Shown piece by piece: positions 8,974-17,400 of a stretch of DNA of 64,000 nucleotides. Origin of the DNA: Parvibaculum indicum (GTDB taxonomy: Bacteria > Pseudomonadota > Alphaproteobacteria > Parvibaculales > Parvibaculaceae); NCBI RefSeq assembly GCF_011762095.1, contig NZ_JAASQO010000013.1, positions 40,731 through 104,730 of the forward strand, given 5' to 3'. The notes below the pieces were generated by a model, which was given only the letters and a program-made list of their open reading frames with translations, did no database searches and had not been told where the DNA came from. Position 1 is the first letter of the stretch. Each line of letters opens with the position of its first letter. The position numbers and the translations under genes were made by a program.

Positions 8974-9002
8974 TTGACGGCGATTCGCGGAAGTGCGATT
9001 CT
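8974..9002 (+). promoter_or_regulatory. Promoter of the counter-transcribed RNA
   Basis: TTGACG at 8974-8979 and GATTCT at 8997-9002 are separated by 17 bases on the plus strand, opposite to repABC. A good -35 and an acceptable -10 lie just before a short transcript that ends in a strong terminator, which is the arrangement of repABC antisense RNA genes. Confidence 0.6.
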
Positions 9003-9008
9003 CTAGGT

Positions 9009-9061
9009 GCTCAATCTAGGAGAAGGGCTTCCGGAACTCGTTTCGGGGGCCTTTTTCTTTT
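9009..9061 (+). ncRNA. Counter-transcribed antisense RNA controlling repC
   Basis: The repB-repC intergenic region of repABC plasmids encodes a small antisense RNA of about 50 nt that limits repC expression and determines incompatibility. Here a plus-strand promoter is followed by a hairpin (GGCTTCCGGAA 9026-9036 pairing, with G-U pairs, to TTTCGGGGGCC 9041-9051) and the run TTTTTCTTTT (9052-9061). The predicted transcript of about 53 nt starts near 9009. The exact start is inferred from promoter spacing. Confidence 0.68.
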
Positions 9062-9065
9062 GCGG

Positions 9066-10061
9066 TTACGGTTCCTCTCTCGCTTGCGTCAAATCCCGCC
9101 GAAACGCCTCGTAGAGGCGGTCGAGGTTCTCCGACAAATAATCTCCGAACGCCCGCGCTTCCGAGCTCTTGGCCTTGATGGCCAGAGTGAAGCGCTTCGC
9201 GTCCGCGGTTATGTCAGCCGACACGGAGCCTCCGGTCGGCGCCCAACGGCGCTTTTCCGGTCCGGCCTGCGTGCGCGTTCGTGAGCGCGCGGTCTTGAGA
9301 CGGTGGACAAGGCGATCAAATCGGGCATCGCTCGAAAGAGCAGCGAAGCCATCCTCTTCGATGACCTGCAACGCGGCTTCCTGGTTGGACGGCTTGTCCA
9401 TCAGCAGCTTAAGGTCGTACCAGCGATCGCGGCCGACGCCCTTTGCCTCGCCAATCGCCTCGAGAACCTTCGCCGGCAGCGCTGCCACCGACAGCATTTT
9501 CGACAAGGTTGTGCGGTCAATCGAGAGTGCCTTGAGGATAATGGCATTGTCCTCGTCGTAGCGGAGACGAGCGAGGTCGGCCGCAAAGAGCGCCCGCTCA
9601 ATGAACGGCGCGTTCGATCGAGCCGAATTCTCCTGCCCGAGTGTCACGACGTGTTCTTGATCCACCATCTCCTTGACGACAGCCCGAACCTTTCGACCCA
9701 GCGTCTTCGCGACCAGGAGGCGCCTATGACCGAACACGGCCATATAGCGTCCGCTCGCCTTGGGATGGGGGCGGACGAGAATAGGGGAGTTCTGGCCGTT
9801 TTCGCGGATCGCCTCGAGGAGCTCATTGAACTCCTGCTCGTTGTGCGCTCGTCTGTCGCGCACGAATGATGCATCGATCGTGTCGGGGTCGAGCTCGACG
9901 ATCGCCTCGCCCGTGGCGAGCTTGTCGGCGCGCGCCGCCATTTCGTCCAGCGTGCCGAGAATGGATCGCGACGCCCCCCTCGCCGCGTACTCCATGACGG
10001 ATCGCTCGGCGGGCTTCTCCTTGTCGTTCAGGATGTTGGCAAAAGGATTTTTACGAGCCAT
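9066..10061 (-). CDS. repB: RepB, ParB-family partition protein
   Basis: RepB binds the centromere-like parS sites and works with RepA to segregate the plasmid. The 331-residue protein has a ParB N-terminal domain (about 60-150) with the family motif GHRRLLVAKTLG, then a helix-turn-helix around LSIDRTTLSKMLSVA (about 175-195). The C-terminal 80 residues are typical of RepB dimerisation regions. It follows repA by 72 bases, with a parS-like dyad in the gap. The start MARKNPFANIL matches the conserved RepB N-terminus. Confidence 0.95.
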   Translation of the reverse strand: MARKNPFANILNDKEKPAERSVMEYAARGASRSILGTLDEMAARADKLATGEAIVELDPDTIDASFVRDRRAHNEQEFNELLEAIRENGQNSPILVRPHPKASGRYMAVFGHRRLLVAKTLGRKVRAVVKEMVDQEHVVTLGQENSARSNAPFIERALFAADLARLRYDEDNAIILKALSIDRTTLSKMLSVAALPAKVLEAIGEAKGVGRDRWYDLKLLMDKPSNQEAALQVIEEDGFAALSSDARFDRLVHRLKTARSRTRTQAGPEKRRWAPTGGSVSADITADAKRFTLAIKAKSSEARAFGDYLSENLDRLYEAFRRDLTQAREEP

Positions 10062-10116
10062 CGCTTGACCTCATAATATCGCCTAGGCAGTTGAAAACAC
10101 CGGACTTTTTGGATGT

Positions 10117-10132
10117 CTTGACGGCAGTCAAC
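10117..10132. promoter_or_regulatory. parS-like centromere site between repA and repB
   Basis: CTTGACGGCAGTCAAC matches the repABC parS pattern GTTNNNNGCNNNNAAC in all fixed positions except the first (C for G). Its core is a dyad, TTGAC-GGCA-GTCAA. It lies just after the repA stop codon, a position used for parS in several repABC plasmids. One copy was seen. Confidence 0.6.
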
Positions 10133-10133
10133 A

Positions 10134-11321
10134 TCACAGCCGCCCCCACGCCCGGTGAATCAGCCCCTGGATTTCAAAGTTCACGGCGTCCAAGGCCTCA
10201 ATCGCGCGGTCGTAGGTGTCGCGAGTGAAGCTCTTTCGCTCGACCTCGTAGAGCGTCTGCTTGGTCAGCCCGGCGTCCGAAATCGCGGTCGATTTAAGCA
10301 TCGGATTCTTGAGCAGCTCCTCAGCCAGGACAGTCTGCATGAAGCCCAGCATTCGGGTCTGGGGCACGTCGATCGGCTCAAACCTCGTAATCAAATAGCG
10401 GAGCCAATCGATCTTCACCGGCGCGCCTTTTTCGCGGATGGATCTGACGAAGTTGCCCAGCATGAGAAGAAACTGGCTCATCGACATCAGATCGAGCATC
10501 TGCGGATGCACGGTGACCAGCACCGAGGTCGATGCTGTCAACGCAGTGAGGGTGAGGAAACCCAGTTGGGGCGGACAGTCGATGACAACGATGTCGAAGC
10601 GGTCGTCGACCTCTTCGAGCGCCCGCCCAAGGCGAGTGTAAAACCGCTTGCCCTCGTTCGAGGACTGCATCGAGAGGGGAGTATCGAACTCAAACTCCTG
10701 CAGCTCGAGATTGGCCGGAATGATCTCCAGCAGCGGGAAATTCGTCGGCAGGATCACGTCCGATATCGGACGCCGCTTCTCGTCATACCGGATTGCGTCA
10801 TAGAGCGACGGATTGCCGTCGAGCTCGGGCTGGAAGCCATGCAAGGCAGAGAGCGACGCCTGTGGGTCGAGGTCGATCACCAGGACGCGGTGTCCGGTCA
10901 ACGCAAGATGCTGCGCGAGGTGCGCCGCCGTCGTTGTCTTGCCCGAGCCGCCCTTGAAATTGACGACGGCGACGACCTGAAGCTTCTCGCCCGCCTTCCG
11001 GAAGGGGACATACTTCTTGGCGTCCGAGCGGCCGTTCTTGTCGAGATAATGGCGGAGCTCGACCATCTGCTCAGCCGTATAGTAGCGGCGGCCTGCAGTA
11101 GCGATCAGCGGCTCGGGGCCCTTGCCTTCGAGATGGAGCCGCTTGAGATTGTTCGGGCTGATCCCGAGGTAGTGGGCGACTTCGGACATGGGGAATCGAC
11201 GCAAAGTCTTCTTCGCGTCCGGAGGAAAGTTCTCGAGACGCAACTGGTCGAGCCTGCGCGAGATCTCGGCGCCTTGGCCAAGGATCTTCTCATCAAATTC
11301 GAATGGTGGAAGCGCACTCAT
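10134..11321 (-). CDS. repA: RepA, ParA-family partition ATPase
   Basis: RepA is the partition ATPase and usually the autorepressor of the repABC operon. The 395-residue protein has an N-terminal winged-helix region (about 40-90, with MSEVAHYLGISPNNLKRLH) and a deviant Walker A KGGSGKTT at 123-130. The ParA switch motifs follow (VLVIDLDPQAS, VVIDCPPQLG). The start MSALPPFEFDEK at 11321 gives the usual length. Inverted and direct repeats upstream (11345-11436) are candidate operators. It is the first gene of the operon and diverges from traI. Confidence 0.96.
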   Translation of the reverse strand: MSALPPFEFDEKILGQGAEISRRLDQLRLENFPPDAKKTLRRFPMSEVAHYLGISPNNLKRLHLEGKGPEPLIATAGRRYYTAEQMVELRHYLDKNGRSDAKKYVPFRKAGEKLQVVAVVNFKGGSGKTTTAAHLAQHLALTGHRVLVIDLDPQASLSALHGFQPELDGNPSLYDAIRYDEKRRPISDVILPTNFPLLEIIPANLELQEFEFDTPLSMQSSNEGKRFYTRLGRALEEVDDRFDIVVIDCPPQLGFLTLTALTASTSVLVTVHPQMLDLMSMSQFLLMLGNFVRSIREKGAPVKIDWLRYLITRFEPIDVPQTRMLGFMQTVLAEELLKNPMLKSTAISDAGLTKQTLYEVERKSFTRDTYDRAIEALDAVNFEIQGLIHRAWGRL

Positions 11322-11344
11322 TCCAACCGGCCTCGCGAGGAAAA

Positions 11345-11383
11345 TAGCGCCAGAAAGAGGTTATCTGGCCAATTTAGCGCCAG
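11345..11383. repeat. Direct TAGCGCCAG repeats with inverted GCCAGA/TCTGGC, possible RepA operator
   Basis: TAGCGCCAG occurs at 11345-11353 and again at 11375-11383 (30 bases apart). Between them GCCAGA (11349-11354) and TCTGGC (11364-11369) form an inverted repeat. The cluster lies 24-62 bases before the repA start codon, where RepA autoregulation normally acts. Confidence 0.45.
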
Positions 11384-11419
11384 TATCTCCGATTCTCCCC
11401 CCTTGGCAAGGAGAATAGA

Positions 11420-11436
11420 GTTAACGGGTCGTTAAC
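11420..11436. repeat. Perfect 17-bp dyad upstream of repA
   Basis: GTTAACG-GGT-CGTTAAC is a perfect inverted repeat with 7-bp arms. It lies about 100 bases upstream of repA. It could be a RepA operator; its spacing is one base longer than the parS pattern, so parS is less likely. Confidence 0.45.
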
Positions 11437-11527
11437 ACGAGACTGCGCAAGACGCGCGGTCCCGGCCGGTTTATGCCATTGAATCAGGTGTTTAGGCGAC
11501 CACCCGGCCCGCGGGGCGCGAGCGCCG

Positions 11528-11545
11528 ACTAGCAAATCTATTAGT
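11528..11545. promoter_or_regulatory. Candidate TraR box (tra box) upstream of traI
   Basis: ACTAGCAAATCTATTAGT is an 18-bp partial dyad. It shares ACTAGC at the left and TAGT at the right with ACTAGCTTTTTTACTAGT between traA and traC (57094), and both copies are preceded by CGCCG. It lies 159 bases before traI and 207 bases before repA. A TraR protein is encoded in the window, so it is a plausible operator for both directions. Confidence 0.6.
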
Positions 11546-11704
11546 GCACAGCGTTCGATTTCGGACCGTCCTCGGCCTCCATTTGCTCGCTTTGAGAGCG
11601 ACTCAGCGCAGCTTCCGCCGAGTCGCACTCATAATTTCGCTAGTCGCGGTCGCCCGCGCAAACGTGCCCCCTGTCTCCGACGCACTCGAATCGGAGCAAT
11701 ACTG

Positions 11705-12328
11705 ATGCGGGCACTGGCTATTCCTGCCGATACGCATGATGACTTTGCTGATCTTGTCGATTCCATGCATCGACTTCGCGCCCGCGTGTTCAAGGATCGA
11801 TTGGGTTGGGCGGTCGACGTGAAGGATGGCCGCGAGAGCGACCAGTTCGACGGATTCTCGCCGACCTACATCGTCGCGCTCTCGTCGGCGTCACAGGTTG
11901 TTGGCTGCGCGCGGCTGCTGCCGGCGAGCGGGCCGACGATGCTCGACGTACTCTTCCCGGACCTTGAGGCCTCAGGCCTGTACAGGCCGAACCCCTTCAT
12001 GGTCGAGAGCTCCCGCTTTTGCGTCGACACGGGGCTGGACGAGGGCAGGGCAGGGGGGTCACTCCACGACGCGACGCTCACCATGTTCGCCGCCATCATC
12101 GAATGGGCGATGGTGAACGGCTATCGCGAGATCGTCACCGGCACCGACCTACGAGTCGAACGGATCCTCAACCGCGCCGGATGGCCGATGAAACGCCTGG
12201 GGGAACCGCGGCGGATCGGCAAGACGACCGCCGTCGCCGGCGTCCTGCCGGCCGACCGGCGCAGCTTCGAGCGCGTCAGGCCGGCCTCGTATTACTCGAC
12301 CTTCTGCCCGCAACTGCGCGCGGCCTGA
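11705..12328 (+). CDS. traI: TraI/LuxI-family acyl-homoserine lactone synthase
   Basis: This 207-residue protein would make an acyl-homoserine lactone from S-adenosylmethionine and acyl-ACP, the signal sensed by TraR. LuxI-family signatures are visible: RLRARVFKDRLGW near the N-terminus (R24 and W35 region), ESDQFD, GCARLLP and MVESSRFCVD. It is the first gene of the traI-trb operon and lies 15 bases before trbB, as in Ti-type plasmids. Expression is likely driven by TraR through the box at 11528, giving positive feedback. The acyl chain cannot be told from the sequence. Confidence 0.95.
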   Translation: MRALAIPADTHDDFADLVDSMHRLRARVFKDRLGWAVDVKDGRESDQFDGFSPTYIVALSSASQVVGCARLLPASGPTMLDVLFPDLEASGLYRPNPFMVESSRFCVDTGLDEGRAGGSLHDATLTMFAAIIEWAMVNGYREIVTGTDLRVERILNRAGWPMKRLGEPRRIGKTTAVAGVLPADRRSFERVRPASYYSTFCPQLRAA

Positions 12329-12343
12329 GCAAGGAGGGCGGAC

Positions 12344-13312
12344 ATGGCCCAGCTTCGTTCCCATCCGCGCCTGGTCCGCAAGCTGCAAGAAGCGCTCGGC
12401 GACCAGCTTTGCATCGCCCTCGATGACGCGACTGTAGTCGAGATCATGCTCAATCCCGATGGTCGCCTCTTTATCGAGCGCCTTGGTCACGGCGTCGCGC
12501 CGGCCGGGGAGATGAACGCCGCGACCGCCGAGATCGTCATCGGCAGCGTGGCGCATGCGCTCCATTCCGAGGCCGACGAGGATCGCCCGATCGTGTCGGG
12601 CGAGCTCCCGATCGGCGGCCACCGCTTCGAAGGCCTCCTGCCGCCGGTGGTCGCGGCGCCTGCGTTCACCATCCGGCGGCGGGCATCGCGGCTTATTCCG
12701 CTCGACGACTATGTCGCGGCGAAGATCATGACGGATCATCAGGCCTGTGTGATCAGGAACGCGATCACCTCTCGAATGAACATCGTCATCTCGGGGGGAA
12801 CGGGCTCGGGTAAGACCACGCTCGCCAACGCGGTGATCGCCGAGATAGTCGAGTCCGCTCCGGACGACCGCATCCTGATCCTGGAGGACACGGCCGAGAT
12901 CCAGTGCGGAGCGGAGAATGTGGTCGCCCTGCATACGAGCGACTCGATCGACATGGGCCGGCTGCTGAAGAGCACGATGCGGCTGCGTCCCGACCGCATC
13001 GTCGTCGGCGAGGTCCGCGACGGTGCTGCGCTCACATTGCTCAAAGCGTGGAATACAGGCCACCCGGGCGGCGTGACAACAATCCATTCCAACACAGCGG
13101 AATCCGCGCTGCGCCGCCTCGAACAGCTCACGGCCGAAGCCAGTCAACAGCCGATGCGCGAAGTGATCGGCGAGGCCGTCGACCTCATCGTCTCGATCGA
13201 GCGCACGCCGAAGGGCCGCATCGTCCGCGATGTCCTGCACGTCGAGGGCTTGGTCAACGGCCACTACCGCACGGAATCCTATTCGCCCAAGGAGGAACGC
13301 CATGTCGCATGA
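12344..13312 (+). CDS. trbB: TrbB, VirB11-like secretion ATPase
   Basis: TrbB is the hexameric cytoplasmic ATPase that powers the mating channel and is a VirB11/PulE relative. The 322-residue protein has Walker [10 protein letters not shown] at about 150-158, an Asp box (ILEDTAEIQ), Walker B ([10 protein letters not shown]) and a His box ([12 protein letters not shown]). AGGAGG precedes the ATG closely. It overlaps trbC by 11 bases. Confidence 0.96.
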   Translation: MAQLRSHPRLVRKLQEALGDQLCIALDDATVVEIMLNPDGRLFIERLGHGVAPAGEMNAATAEIVIGSVAHALHSEADEDRPIVSGELPIGGHRFEGLLPPVVAAPAFTIRRRASRLIPLDDYVAAKIMTDHQACVIRNAITSRMNIVISGGTGSGKTTLANAVIAEIVESAPDDRILILEDTAEIQCGAENVVALHTSDSIDMGRLLKSTMRLRPDRIVVGEVRDGAALTLLKAWNTGHPGGVTTIHSNTAESALRRLEQLTAEASQQPMREVIGEAVDLIVSIERTPKGRIVRDVLHVEGLVNGHYRTESYSPKEERHVA

Positions 13313-13673
13313 ACGTCTGTGCAGGCTCGCGGTCGCGACACTGGCGCTTGCGCTGCTGTTCGCCGAGCCCGCCTTCGCTTCGGGAGGCGGCAGCCTGCCA
13401 TGGGAAGGTCCCCTGCAGCAGATCCAGCAATCGATCACCGGGCCGGTCGCCGGCTTTATCGCACTGGCCGCTGTCGCCGTGGCCGGCGGCATGCTGATCT
13501 TCGGCGGTGAGCTCAACGATTTCGCGCGGCGCCTCATGTATGTCGTGCTCGTCGCCGGCATCCTGCTCGGAGCCACCCAGATCGTTGCGCTGTTCGGCGC
13601 GAGCGGCGCCTCGATCGGGAATGTCGCGACCTCGCCCTCGGCCGAACCGGCAGGGGAGGGCAGTCGTGGCTGA
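13302..13673 (+). CDS. trbC: TrbC, VirB2-like pilin
   Basis: TrbC is the pilin subunit of the conjugative pilus. The 123-residue precursor starts [11 protein letters not shown] and has a hydrophobic signal sequence (about 8-28) with a likely cleavage after AFA. Two membrane helices follow (about 50-72 and 80-100), as in cyclic TrbC pilins. The start sits inside the end of trbB, and the end overlaps the trbD GTG start, which shows tight coupling. Confidence 0.9.
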   Translation: MSHERLCRLAVATLALALLFAEPAFASGGGSLPWEGPLQQIQQSITGPVAGFIALAAVAVAGGMLIFGGELNDFARRLMYVVLVAGILLGATQIVALFGASGASIGNVATSPSAEPAGEGSRG

Positions 13674-13965
13674 ACCGGGATCGAATCTCGATCGTTCGCG
13701 TATCCACCGGGCGCTGTCGCGGCCGAACCTGCTGCTTGGCGCGGACCGCGAGCTGGTGCTGCTGACCGGTCTCGCGGCAGCGATCCTGATCTTCGTCGTG
13801 CTGACACCCTATTCTGCGCTGTTCGGGATCGCGGTCTGGATCGTCGTCGTAGCGGCGCTGCGGATGATGGCCAAGGCCGACCCGATGATGCGGCGCGTCT
13901 ATGCCCGCCATGTCGGCTATCGGCCCTACTACCGGCCGACCTCGACGCCCTGGCGGCGATTCTGA
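13666..13965 (+). CDS. trbD: TrbD, VirB3-like membrane protein
   Basis: This 99-residue inner-membrane protein starts at GTG 13666, overlapping the trbC stop by 8 bases; the length equals that of Ti TrbD. Two adjacent hydrophobic helices (about 33-75) are followed by a positively charged tail. VirB3-type proteins help place the pilus assembly machinery at the membrane. It is nine bases before trbE. Confidence 0.9.
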   Translation: MAEPGSNLDRSRIHRALSRPNLLLGADRELVLLTGLAAAILIFVVLTPYSALFGIAVWIVVVAALRMMAKADPMMRRVYARHVGYRPYYRPTSTPWRRF

Positions 13966-13974
13966 GGCCCGGTC

Positions 13975-16431
13975 ATGGTGGCGTTGCGGTCCTTCCGCCA
14001 TTCGGGCCCGTCCTTCTCCGATCTGGTGCCGTATGCCGCGCTCGTGGCGAACGGCGTCATCCTGCTCAAGGATGGGTCGCTCATGGCAGGCTGGTACTTT
14101 GCCGGGCCGGATTCCGAGAGCTCGACGGATGCAGAGCGCAACGAGGTATCCCGGCAGATCAACGCGATCCTGTCGCGGCTCGGCACCGGCTGGATGATCC
14201 AGGTCGAGGCGGTGCGGGTTGCCACGTCGGACTATCCGGCGCGCGAGGAGTGCCATTTTCCGGATGCGGTCACGCGCGCGATCGACGACGAGCGGCGCGC
14301 CCATTTTCAGGAGGGCAGGGGTCACTTCGAGAGCCGCCACGCGCTCATCCTCACTTGGCGGCCGCCGGAGCGGCGGCGTTCCGGGCTTGCCCGTTATGTC
14401 TATTCCGATAGCGAAAGCCGCGCCGCGCGTTATGCCGACACCGTCCTCGACAGCTTCCTGACCTCGATCCGCGAGGTGGAGCAGTATCTCGGCAACGTCC
14501 TGTCGATCCGCCGCATGGTGACGCGCTCGGTGGAGGAGCGCGGCGGCTTCCAAACCGCGCGCTATGACGAGCTGTTTCAATTCATCCGCTTCTGCATCAC
14601 CGGCGAGAACCACCCCGTCCGCCTACCCGAGATCCCGATGTATCTGGATTGGCTGGCTACAGCCGAGTTTAGCCACGGGCTTACGCCGATGGTCGACAGC
14701 CGGTATCTCGCGGTCGTAGGTATTGACGGTCTTCCCGCGGAGAGCTGGCCGGGCATCCTCAACTCCCTTGACCTGATGCCGCTCACCTATCGCTGGTCGT
14801 CGCGCTTCATCTTCCTGGATGACCAGGAGGCTCGCGCGAGGCTCGAGCGCACCCGCAAGAAATGGCAGCAGAAGGTCAGGCCCTTCTTCGACCAGCTTTT
14901 TCAGACGCAGTCGCGCTCCGTCGACCAGGACGCCATGGCGATGGTCGCAGAGACCGAGGACGCGATCGCCCAGGCCTCGTCGCAGCTTGTCGCCTATGGC
15001 TACTACACGCCGGTGGTCGTGTTGTTCGACGACAACGAGACCCGGCTGCGCGAGAAGGCCGAGGCAGTGCGTCGCCTGGTCCAGGCTGAAGGCTTCGGCG
15101 CGCGGATCGAGACCATCAACGCCACGGAAGCCTTCCTCGGCAGCCTGCCGGGCAACTGGTACGCGAATATCCGCGAGCCGTTGATCAACACCCGCAACCT
15201 CGCCGATCTCATACCGCTCAATTCTGTCTGGTCGGGCGCGCCGACTGCACCTTGCCCGTACTATCCGCCGGGCTCCCCGCCGCTGATGCTGGTGGCGAGC
15301 GGCTCGACGCCTTTTCGCCTGAACCTGCACGTCGACGATGTCGGCCATACGCTGATATTCGGACCAACCGGCTCCGGCAAGTCGACGCTGCTGGCGCTGA
15401 TCGCCGCGCAGTTCCGGCGCTACGCACAGGCGCAGATCTTCGCCTTCGACAAGGGCCGTTCGATGTTGCCGCTTACGTTGGCCGCCGCCGGCGACCACTA
15501 CGAGATCGGCGAGAGCGATGGCGATGGCGCTCCGACGCTCGCCTTCTGCCCGCTCTCCGAGCTCGCCACGGACGGCGACCGCGCCTGGGCATCGGAATGG
15601 ATCGAGACGCTGGTGGCGCTGCAGGGCGTGATTATCACGCCCGACCATCGCAATGCCATCTCGCGCCAGGTTGGCCTGATGGCGTCGGCGAACGGACGCT
15701 CCCTCTCCGATTTCGTGTCGGGGGTGCAGATGCGCGAGATCAAGGAAGCGCTGCATCACTACACGGTCGACGGGCCGATGGGTCAATTGCTCGATGCGGA
15801 GAGCGACGGGCTGTCACTGCGCTCGTTCCAGACCTTCGAGATCGAGCAGTTGATGAATATGGGCGAGCGCAGCCTCGTGCCTGTGCTGCTCTATCTGTTT
15901 CGGCGGATCGAGAAGCGATTGACGGGGGCGCCGAGCCTGATCGTGCTCGACGAGGCGTGGCTGATGCTCGGCCACCCGACCTTCCGGGACAAGATCCGCG
16001 AGTGGCTGAAGGTGCTGCGCAAGGCCAATTGCGCGGTGATCCTGGCGACGCAATCGATCTCGGACGCCGAGCGCTCCGGCATCATCGACGTGCTGAAGGA
16101 GAGCTGCCCGACGAAGATCTGCCTGCCGAACGGCGCGGCGCGCGAGTCGGGCACACGCGAGTTCTACGAGCGCATCGGCTTCAACGAGCGGCAGATCGAG
16201 ATCGTCGCGACCGCGCTCCCGAAACGGGAATATTACGTCGCCTCTCCCGAAGGCCGGCGGCTGTTCGACATGGCGCTCGGCCCGGTCGCGCTCTCCTTCG
16301 CCGGCGCCTCCGGCAAGGAAGACCTCAAACAGATTGCCGCGCTGAAGTCCGAACATGGCGACCGCTGGCCGGAACGCTGGCTCCAACAGAGAGGAATTGG
16401 CAATGCCGAAGCACTCCTTCTCATCCGTTAG
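13975..16431 (+). CDS. trbE: TrbE, VirB4-like conjugation ATPase
   Basis: TrbE is the large ATPase of the mating-pair-formation system, needed for pilus assembly and channel energy. The 818-residue protein has the VirB4/CagE N-terminal domain (about 30-440), then Walker A GPTGSGKST (about 461-469) and Walker B LIVLDEAWLML (about 655-665). A RecA-like motor fold with LATQSISDAERSG completes it. The length matches the family. The last 29 bases overlap trbJ. No break is seen. Confidence 0.96.
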   Translation: MVALRSFRHSGPSFSDLVPYAALVANGVILLKDGSLMAGWYFAGPDSESSTDAERNEVSRQINAILSRLGTGWMIQVEAVRVATSDYPAREECHFPDAVTRAIDDERRAHFQEGRGHFESRHALILTWRPPERRRSGLARYVYSDSESRAARYADTVLDSFLTSIREVEQYLGNVLSIRRMVTRSVEERGGFQTARYDELFQFIRFCITGENHPVRLPEIPMYLDWLATAEFSHGLTPMVDSRYLAVVGIDGLPAESWPGILNSLDLMPLTYRWSSRFIFLDDQEARARLERTRKKWQQKVRPFFDQLFQTQSRSVDQDAMAMVAETEDAIAQASSQLVAYGYYTPVVVLFDDNETRLREKAEAVRRLVQAEGFGARIETINATEAFLGSLPGNWYANIREPLINTRNLADLIPLNSVWSGAPTAPCPYYPPGSPPLMLVASGSTPFRLNLHVDDVGHTLIFGPTGSGKSTLLALIAAQFRRYAQAQIFAFDKGRSMLPLTLAAAGDHYEIGESDGDGAPTLAFCPLSELATDGDRAWASEWIETLVALQGVIITPDHRNAISRQVGLMASANGRSLSDFVSGVQMREIKEALHHYTVDGPMGQLLDAESDGLSLRSFQTFEIEQLMNMGERSLVPVLLYLFRRIEKRLTGAPSLIVLDEAWLMLGHPTFRDKIREWLKVLRKANCAVILATQSISDAERSGIIDVLKESCPTKICLPNGAARESGTREFYERIGFNERQIEIVATALPKREYYVASPEGRRLFDMALGPVALSFAGASGKEDLKQIAALKSEHGDRWPERWLQQRGIGNAEALLLIR

Positions 16432-17203
16432 GCTCGCCGCCGGCGCTGCGTTCATCGCGGTGATGGCTCATGTCTCGCCGGCTGTCTCCGGAGCTGCAAC
16501 GGGCGGGGCGACGGAATGGACGCAGCTCCTTAACAACGGCGAGCTCGTGACGCTCGTGACCAAGTCGGCGGAGCAGATCAACAACCAGGTCACTCAGATC
16601 ACACAACTGGCGCAGCAAATCCAGAATCAGCTGCGCATCTACGAGAACATGCTGCAGAATACGGCGCAGCTGCCGAACCAGATCTGGGGACAGGTCGAGA
16701 ACGATCTCAACCGGCTGCGCAATCTCGCTGTACAGGGGCAGGGCATTGCTTTCTCGATGAGCAATGCCGATGACGTGCTGAAACAGCGCTTCAAGAGCTA
16801 TTCCGACTTCAAGACCAACCTGCCGAACGGCGAGAGCTTTTCCTCGACCTATCAGAGCTGGTCTACGACCAATCGCGACACGATCGCCGGCACGCTGAAG
16901 GCGGCCGGTCTCACCGCCGAGCAGTTCTCGTCGGAAGAGTCGACGATGAGCTCTCTCCGCACGATGTCCCAATCGGCCGACGGGCAGATGAAGGCGCTCC
17001 AGGTCGGTCATCAGATCGCCGCGCAGCAGGTCGCGCAGTTCCAGAAGCTTCGCGGTCTGGTCTCCCAGCAGACGACGATGATGGGAACGTGGTTCCAGTC
17101 CAAGCAGTCCGACAAGGATCTCGCACAGGCCCGGCGCGAGCAGTTCTTCAACGCGCCGGTGAACAACATTCGTGGCGGAGAAACCATGGAGCCGCGCTGG
17201 TGA
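16403..17203 (+). CDS. trbJ: TrbJ, VirB5-like conjugal transfer protein
   Basis: TrbJ is an exported minor pilus-associated protein. The 266-residue precursor starts MPKHSFSSVRLAAG inside the end of trbE and has a signal sequence to about residue 32. The rest is Gln- and Asn-rich and predicted helical (for example QINNQVTQITQLAQQIQNQ), typical of TrbJ coiled coils. It ends GGETMEPRW, a tail closely resembling that of TrbK next door. Its stop overlaps the trbK GTG. Confidence 0.92.
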   Translation: MPKHSFSSVRLAAGAAFIAVMAHVSPAVSGAATGGATEWTQLLNNGELVTLVTKSAEQINNQVTQITQLAQQIQNQLRIYENMLQNTAQLPNQIWGQVENDLNRLRNLAVQGQGIAFSMSNADDVLKQRFKSYSDFKTNLPNGESFSSTYQSWSTTNRDTIAGTLKAAGLTAEQFSSEESTMSSLRTMSQSADGQMKALQVGHQIAAQQVAQFQKLRGLVSQQTTMMGTWFQSKQSDKDLAQARREQFFNAPVNNIRGGETMEPRW

Positions 17204-17400
17204 GCCGGCCGGTCGTCATGGCGACGCTCGCAGCCGTCCTCGCTCTCTTTGGTCTCGCGGTGATCTGGTTCGTCGTCACCCCGCGGCCGGACACCGTGGA
17301 GTCGTCCGCGCAGGAGCAGCGCCAGCGCGCCGAGGGCTTTCTCGGAGGCGCCCCCAACCAACCTGTGCGCGGCGGACAGGAGATGAAGCCAAGATGGTAG
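17200..17400 (+). CDS. trbK: TrbK, putative entry-exclusion protein
   Basis: This 66-residue protein starts at GTG 17200, overlapping the trbJ stop codon. It has one membrane segment (about 7-27, MATLAAVLALFGLAVIWFVV), and its position between trbJ and trbL identifies it as TrbK, which blocks redundant mating. Unlike classical TrbK it shows no Cys for lipid attachment. The C-terminus GGQEMKPRW mirrors that of TrbJ. The stop overlaps the trbL start. The function is by position and size. Confidence 0.75.
   Translation: MSRPVVMATLAAVLALFGLAVIWFVVTPRPDTVESSAQEQRQRAEGFLGGAPNQPVRGGQEMKPRW

Larger units (their letters stand above)
11322..11704. other. repA/traI divergent control region
   Basis: These 383 bases lie between the divergent repA and traI genes and hold no gene. 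They contain the TAGCGCCAG repeats and GCCAGA/TCTGGC dyad next to repA, the GTTAACG dyad at 11420, and an 18-bp tra-box candidate at 11528. In Ti plasmids the same position houses TraR sites that raise both copy number and trb expression. Confidence 0.65.

Noticed and set aside
11420..11436. GTTAACG dyad as a parS site
   Set aside because: Its spacing does not fit the 16-bp parS pattern; it is kept only as a possible operator.
12149..13807. 552-residue minus-strand frame opposite trbB/trbC
   Set aside because: The plus strand carries the conserved trb genes; the minus frame has no domain.
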